Below, one piece after another: positions 59,154 to 64,000 of a stretch of 64,000 bases of DNA; within the stretch, counting starts at the first letter, position 1, and each line of letters opens with the position of its first letter. A program made the position numbers and the translations under genes. Source of the DNA: Paraburkholderia largidicola (lineage in GTDB: Bacteria > Pseudomonadota > Gammaproteobacteria > Burkholderiales > Burkholderiaceae); contig NZ_AP023174.1 of assembly GCF_013426895.1 (NCBI RefSeq), positions 2,232,001 through 2,296,000 of the forward strand. The letters are read 5' to 3'. The notes below the pieces were generated by a model that was not told the DNA's origin, did no database searches, and was given only the letters and a program-made list of their open reading frames with translations.

Positions 59154-60098
59154 CTTCGATAACTGGCAAAGACAAACGTGTGAACGACACAGAGCATAAC
59201 CCGGTCGACAGCCGGATCGCGAACGATGGCTGTGCAGATGTGTATGGAAAGTTAAAGAATTGCTACGCGAGATTTCTCGTGCGCGAGAAACGTGACTTTC
59301 GACGAACGCAGGGGAAGGTTGGCGGATGGGAACGTGACGGCGCATGCCGCGAACATCGGAAGCGTTTCGGCCAGAAGCCACATGTGCTTCTGGCCGTGAC
59401 GCAATTTTCACTGCTATGACGACCGCAAACGACAGCGGCCGCTGGCCCCTCGACTATCCGGCAAGTGCTGACAATCTAGCGTCAGGTTCGAAAATGCGCG
59501 AGAGCGCGTTTACACCGAATCGGCTGACGAATCACAGGCGATCTCGCGTGCTGCGGCCAACGTTTAGTGTCGGCACGCCAGCCTCATGGTTGCGTGATGC
59601 GTGTGTAGTCGTCGCGCCGACGCGCCGGGCCGCGAGCCTGCACCCGGCTGACCCGGCCGACCCGGTTCGTCCGGGTGTGCACTGCGTAGCCGACCTACGC
59701 GTGACGTGAGGGGCCGACCGGCGTCGAGGTCCGTGGAGGCCGCCGTCTCGTCACGCAGGCATGCGTTGCGCAGATCCGCGTCGTTGGCGGCGACGGTGAC
59801 ACATTAACGCGTGCGCGCGTGCGATTCCGTGCGACGGCACACGCACAGGAGCGTCTCGAAGCAACCGGCAACGCATTTCGAGCCCTGTTTTCAGGGGTTT
59901 TCTGCATCGCTGCCGGCGCGGCTCCCGCTTCGCGCAACCGCCGACCCTGCTGCCGGCAGGGACATGATCAGCCTGCCAGCAGGAACGGGAGCGCTTTGGC
60001 ACAATCCCGTTTTCCCGCACGCCACGCGGACCTGCGCTTCGTTCTTGCAAAAGACCTTCGTCCTTGCAAAAGACGATAGTTGGCCGCACATCGATTCC
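59154..60098. other. 945-bp non-coding region
   Basis: The longest gap of the window outside the repeats. No credible gene on either strand. It holds a CG-rich hairpin (CACCCGG at 59641, CCGGGTG at 59671), a short hairpin (GCGTAG/CTACGC at 59684-59700), and a tandem duplication (60037-60074) just upstream of the LLM gene. It should include the promoters for both divergent neighbours. Confidence 0.55.
60037..60074 (+). repeat. 19-bp tandem duplication
   Basis: CTTCGTTCTTGCAAAAGAC is followed directly by CTTCGTCCTTGCAAAAGAC (18 of 19 identical). It lies 25 bp upstream of the LLM start. Confidence 0.85.
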
Positions 60099-61091
60099 AT
60101 GATCCCCTTTTCCGTTCTCGACCTTTCTCCCATCACGGCCGGCGCGAGTGCGGCCGATGCATTCCGTAACTCGCTCGATCTCGCGCAACATGCCGAGCAG
60201 TGGGACTACAAGCGCTTCTGGCTCGCCGAGCATCACAACATGACGGGTATCGCGAGCGCGGCGACGTCGGTCGTGATCGCGCATGTCGCGGGCGGCACGA
60301 AGACGATCCGCGTCGGCTCGGGCGGCGTGATGCTGCCGAATCACGCGCCGCTCGTGATCGCCGAGCAGTTCGGCACGCTGGCGTCGCTGTTTCCTGGGCG
60401 TATCGATCTGGGCCTCGGCCGCGCGCCCGGCACCGACCAGACTACCGCCCGTGCACTGCGCCGCGATCTGCAAGGCAGCGCCGATTCGTTCCCTGACGAC
60501 GTCGTCGAACTGCAGCGCTACTTTGCCGATCCCGTGCCGGGTCAGCGCGTGCGCGCCGTGCCGGGCGCGGGTCTGAAGGTGCCGTTGTGGTTGCTCGGCT
60601 CGAGCCTGTTCAGCGCGCAGCTGGCGGCGGCGCTCGGTCTGCCGTTCGCGTTCGCATCGCACTTCGCGCCCGACTACATGATGCAGGCGCTGCACGTGTA
60701 TCGCGCGCAGTTCCGTCCGTCGGAGACGCTCGACAAGCCTTACGCGATGGTCGGCGTGAACCTGTTCGCCGCTGACACAAACGACGAGGCACGCCGCCTC
60801 TTCACGTCGCTGCAGCAGCAGTTCATCAATCTGCGACGCGGCACGCCGGGCCAGTTGCAGCCGCCCGTCGATCATCTTGCGGTGTCGGAGATGGAATTGA
60901 GCAGCGTGCAGCACTCGCTTGCGTGCTCGGTCATCGGCGATCGCGAGACGGTTCGCGACGGCCTGCGCTCGATCATCCAGCAGACGGGCGCCAACGAGCT
61001 GATGCTCACCGCGCAAATTTACGATCACGCGGCGCGTCTGCGGTCGTTCGAAATCGGCGCGCAAGTGCGTGACGAACTCGGCGACGCCTGA
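60099..61091 (+). CDS. LLM-class flavin-dependent oxidoreductase
   Basis: A 330-residue luciferase-like monooxygenase family protein (bacterial luciferase alpha type with the early SVLDLSPI and WLAEHHNM motifs). The YhbW-like relatives are the closest pattern I recognise. It probably uses reduced flavin from another enzyme; substrate unknown. ATG 60099 starts the conserved N-terminus ([12 protein letters not shown]). Confidence 0.9.
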   Translation: MIPFSVLDLSPITAGASAADAFRNSLDLAQHAEQWDYKRFWLAEHHNMTGIASAATSVVIAHVAGGTKTIRVGSGGVMLPNHAPLVIAEQFGTLASLFPGRIDLGLGRAPGTDQTTARALRRDLQGSADSFPDDVVELQRYFADPVPGQRVRAVPGAGLKVPLWLLGSSLFSAQLAAALGLPFAFASHFAPDYMMQALHVYRAQFRPSETLDKPYAMVGVNLFAADTNDEARRLFTSLQQQFINLRRGTPGQLQPPVDHLAVSEMELSSVQHSLACSVIGDRETVRDGLRSIIQQTGANELMLTAQIYDHAARLRSFEIGAQVRDELGDA

Positions 61092-61143
61092 GCCTTAGAG
61101 CGCCGGCAACCGCACCGGAGCGCGCCAGCACGCGCGTCCGGCT

Positions 61144-61173
61144 GAAGCGAAGGCGCATTGCTGCCTTCGCTTC
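61144..61173. terminator. Hairpin between convergent genes
   Basis: A perfect 11-bp stem (GAAGCGAAGGC / GCCTTCGCTTC) with an 8-base loop between the LLM and hydrolase genes. No T run, so termination strength is uncertain. Confidence 0.5.
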
Positions 61174-61191
61174 GAGCGCGTCATCGTTCGC

Positions 61192-62268
61192 TCAATTCTT
61201 CACCGACACGGCGGCAAGCCCATCCAGCAACGCCTTGTGAAACGCCGCCGGGTCCTGCATCTGCGGCGCATGACCGAGTTCGGCGAACTCGACCAGCGTC
61301 GCGTGCGGAATCGCCTTCGCCGCCGACTTGCCCAGTTCCGGGTAATGACCGATCTTCGCGCGCACCTCGGGCGCCGCGGCGTCCTTGCCGATCGCCGTCG
61401 TATCCTTCTGACCGATCAGCAGCAGCGTCGGCATCTTCAGCAGTCCAAGTTCATACACGACGGGCTGGGTGTAGATCATGTCGTACAGCAGCGCCGAATC
61501 CCACGCGACTTCCTTCTTGCCCGGCCCGCGATACATCCCCGCGAGCATCTGCACCCACGGCTCGAAATCGCTGCGCCACTGGCCCGAGTAGTAAGTCGCC
61601 TGCTCGTAGCGGCGTATGCCGTCGGCCGTCGTCTTCAGTTCGCGCTCGTACCACTGGTCGACTGACAGCGACGGCACGCCCTTCGCCTTCCAGTCCTCCA
61701 GCCCGATGGGATTGACGAGCACCAGTTGCTGCGTCTGCGCCGGGTACATCAGCGCGTAGCGGATGGCCAGCATGCCGCCCGTCGAATGCCCGACGATAGT
61801 CGCGTTCTTCACGCCGATCGATTCGAGCAGCGCATGCGTGTTGCGCGCGAGCTGCTGAAAGCTGAACTGGTAGCGCCGCGGCTTGCTCGACTTGCAAAAG
61901 CCGATCTGGTCGGGCGCGATCACGCGATACCCCGCCGTCGACAGCCGCTCGATCGTGCTTTCCCATGTCGCGCCGCAAAAATTCTTGCCGTGCAGCAGAA
62001 CGACGGTGCGGCCGTTCGGATGCTCGGGCGCGATGTCCATGTAAGCCATGTGCAGCGCCTCGCCCTGCGACGTGAACTCGAACTGCCGCACGGGCGCGGG
62101 ATAGTTGAAACCCTGCAACTCGGGCCCGTACGCGGGACCATCGTCGGCGGGTGCGTTCGACGCAGGCGCGGCGCCGGCATTGACGGCATCGGCGGCGAAC
62201 GCATCGAGGCCCAGCATGGCGACGCAGGCGGACAGGGAAACGGCGACGAGGGACGAACGGATGGTCAT
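61192..62268 (-). CDS. Exported alpha/beta hydrolase
   Basis: A 358-residue protein with a signal peptide (MTIRSSLVAVSLSACVAMLGLDAFA). The alpha/beta-hydrolase fold has oxyanion region HGKNF, nucleophile Ser in GHSTGG and catalytic His in LGHAPQ. The substrate is unknown; an esterase or lipase-like role is plausible. Start at 62268 gives the signal peptide. Confidence 0.9.
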   Translation of the reverse strand: MTIRSSLVAVSLSACVAMLGLDAFAADAVNAGAAPASNAPADDGPAYGPELQGFNYPAPVRQFEFTSQGEALHMAYMDIAPEHPNGRTVVLLHGKNFCGATWESTIERLSTAGYRVIAPDQIGFCKSSKPRRYQFSFQQLARNTHALLESIGVKNATIVGHSTGGMLAIRYALMYPAQTQQLVLVNPIGLEDWKAKGVPSLSVDQWYERELKTTADGIRRYEQATYYSGQWRSDFEPWVQMLAGMYRGPGKKEVAWDSALLYDMIYTQPVVYELGLLKMPTLLLIGQKDTTAIGKDAAAPEVRAKIGHYPELGKSAAKAIPHATLVEFAELGHAPQMQDPAAFHKALLDGLAAVSVKN

Positions 62269-62764
62269 AAGGTGGGCGGAGAAGGACAAGGGCAAGGACA
62301 GGAGCAAGGAAAGCACGAGCCCGCCATGATGCCTGCGTCGCGGCCCATTTGCAGCGCCGCGTGCAACCGCCCTCGCCTGACGCACCGGCATCCGCGGCAT
62401 CAAACAGCCGTTTCAATTCCCCACGCGCGCTCGGCGCGCGACCCGTCCGGCATAAATTGCCCGACCAGCCGGCATCGGGCGTGGCGAGGCCGCCTTTTCT
62501 ACCGCCCCATGAGTCGCCTTCCCCGCTGGAGCGGGAACCGAATGTGGCATGGCGAACGCGGCATGTTGCGCGCGGCAGGCGCATGGTCCAGACTAATCGC
62601 TGGCTGGCGGGAACATGCATTGCAAACGTCAGCTCAGGGCCAGGCCAGAAGCCGTCGCCATAAGAACGGGACTACAAGAACAACGTACAGCGTCAGATAA
62701 AAACATAGCAACGCCGGGGCAAAGAAAAGCTTCCACCAGGGCTCACCCATAAACGGAGACGCAC
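62269..62764. other. 496-bp intergenic region
   Basis: No gene found. It should contain the hydrolase and glgC promoters. I see no distinct motif. Confidence 0.5.
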
Positions 62765-64000
62765 ATGGATTCGCCGGCAAGCCTCAACGATCTGCAACAC
62801 ACGACACTCGCCATCGTCCTCGCAGGCGGACGCGGCACGCGCCTCGGGCCGCTGACGAACAAGCGCGTGAAGCCCGCCGTGCACTTCGGCGGCAAATACC
62901 GGATCATCGATTTCGCGCTGTCCAACTGCCTCAACTCGGGCATCCGCCGCATTGCCGTCGTCACGCAGTACAAGGCCCACTCGCTGCTGCGGCACGTGCA
63001 GCGCGGCTGGGGCTTCCTGCGCGGCGAGTTCAACGAATTCATCGACCTGTGGCCGGCGCAGCAGCGCGTCGAAGGCGCGCACTGGTATCGCGGCACGGCC
63101 GACGCCGTATTCCAGAACCTCGACATCATCCGCTCGATCGGCCCGAAATACGTCGTCGTGCTGGCGGGCGATCACATCTACAAGATGGACTACACGCGGA
63201 TGGTGATGGATCACGTCGAATCGGGCGCCGATTGCACGGTCGGCTGTATCGAGGTGCCGCGCATGGAAGCGACGGCGTTCGGCGTGATGCATGTCGACGA
63301 GCAGCGCCACGTGACGGGCTTCGTCGAAAAGCCCGCCGACCCGCCCGCGATGCCCGGCCGACCCGACATCGCGCTCGCCAGCATGGGCATCTACGTGTTC
63401 AGCGCCGACTACCTGTACTCGCTGCTGGAGGAGAACATCAGCAGCGTCGCGACCGACCACGACTTCGGCAAGGACATCATTCCGCGCGTCGTCACGTCGG
63501 GGACGGCGATCGCGCATCCGTTCAGCATGTCGTGCGTGTCGTCGGACCCGACTGTCGAGCCCTACTGGCGCGACGTGGGCACGATCGACGCGTACTGGGC
63601 CGCGAATCTCGATCTGGCCTCGACGATTCCCGCGCTCGACCTCTACGACCGCAACTGGCCGATCTGGACGCATCAGGAACAGCTGCCGCCCGCCAAGTTC
63701 GTGCGCGACCTGAACGGCCTGCAGGGCTCGGGCACCAATCTGATCGTTTGCGGCGGCTGCGTGATCTCCGGATCGCAGATTTCGCGCTCGGTGCTGTCGT
63801 CGAATGTGGTCGTGAATTCGTTCTGTAACATCGCTGAGGCAGTCTTGTTGCCGCAGGTGTCGATCGGCGCGAGTTGCCGGTTGCGCAAGGTCGTGATCGA
63901 CCGCGGCTGCCAGATTCCCGACGGCACCGTGATCGGCGAAGACCCAGTGCGCGACGGCGAACGCTTCTACCGGACCGACAGCGGCGTCGTGCTGGTGACG
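62765..64000 (+). CDS. glgC: Glucose-1-phosphate adenylyltransferase (3' end cut by window)
   Basis: 412 codons are visible and the frame is still open at 64000, so a few codons and the stop are missing. The nucleotide-binding motif [13 protein letters not shown], the substrate site [20 protein letters not shown] (split), the catalytic GDHIYKMDY and the C-terminal left-handed beta-helix ([18 protein letters not shown]) are present. It makes ADP-glucose for glycogen synthesis. A GGAG site precedes the ATG by six bases. Other glycogen genes may follow outside the window. Confidence 0.95.
   Translation, partial: MDSPASLNDLQHTTLAIVLAGGRGTRLGPLTNKRVKPAVHFGGKYRIIDFALSNCLNSGIRRIAVVTQYKAHSLLRHVQRGWGFLRGEFNEFIDLWPAQQRVEGAHWYRGTADAVFQNLDIIRSIGPKYVVVLAGDHIYKMDYTRMVMDHVESGADCTVGCIEVPRMEATAFGVMHVDEQRHVTGFVEKPADPPAMPGRPDIALASMGIYVFSADYLYSLLEENISSVATDHDFGKDIIPRVVTSGTAIAHPFSMSCVSSDPTVEPYWRDVGTIDAYWAANLDLASTIPALDLYDRNWPIWTHQEQLPPAKFVRDLNGLQGSGTNLIVCGGCVISGSQISRSVLSSNVVVNSFCNIAEAVLLPQVSIGASCRLRKVVIDRGCQIPDGTVIGEDPVRDGERFYRTDSGVVLVT

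Noticed and set aside
59990..60020. Sigma-54-like sequence TTGGCACAATCCC upstream of the LLM gene
   Set aside because: The GG is present but no GC occurs at the right 10-base spacing.

Overview
This is GC-rich DNA (well over 60% G+C by eye) with dense genes, short spacers and strong third-position GC bias. The gene content is that of a betaproteobacterium of the Burkholderiaceae, most likely Paraburkholderia or a close relative. The indicators are the aru/ast arginine succinyltransferase operon with two AstA-type subunits, the MdtABC-like and MdtNOP-like efflux sets, FUSC transporters, and the short lineage-type hypothetical genes. It looks chromosomal; I see no phage, plasmid, transposase, CRISPR, tRNA or rRNA.

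Layout. 1-5.6 kb: a mechanosensitive channel (cut by the window start), an Rrf2 regulator and NAD(P)-binding oxidoreductase pair with matching operators, a GNAT/lipoprotein pair, a DJ-1/PfpI protein and a small membrane protein. 5.6-10.4 kb: a CHASE3-type sensor kinase, an ammonium channel gene behind a clear sigma-54 promoter with an NtrC-like site, crcB behind a fluoride riboswitch, and two tandem small paralogous genes. 10.5-15.7 kb: an Ala/Lys/Pro-rich histone-like protein, a CHAD protein, a PRC-barrel protein, hypothetical genes and an IclR regulator. 16.1-24.0 kb: an MdtABC/MuxABC-type RND efflux operon. 24.0-24.8 kb: repeat element A. 24.8-32.6 kb: a membrane protein, a secreted peroxiredoxin and four HDOD / c-di-GMP-related genes. 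32.9-35.5 kb: a cationic amino-acid binding protein and a radical SAM sulfatase maturase. 35.6-42.3 kb: a serine-type sulfatase followed by ytcA-mdtN-mdtO-mdtP-like efflux genes. 42.6-44.8 kb: a lipoprotein metzincin-like protease. 44.9-56.4 kb: one co-oriented minus-strand block carrying arginine import (ABC permeases and ATPase), the AraC-type regulator ArgR, then astC-aruF-aruG-astD-astB-astE, with repeat element B between the regulator and the catabolic genes. 56.8-64 kb: a methyltransferase, a patatin, a BamE-like lipoprotein, an LLM oxidoreductase, an alpha/beta hydrolase and glgC (cut by the window end).

How parts work together. The 44.9-56.4 kb block should import arginine/ornithine and convert arginine to glutamate and succinate; its binding protein is probably the one encoded at 32.9-33.7 kb. 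The maturase and sulfatase form an enzyme/activator pair. The most unusual sequence is the pair of about 650-bp elements (A and B) with 113-bp terminal inverted repeats, nested palindromes and G/T-rich flanks, and no protein-coding capacity.
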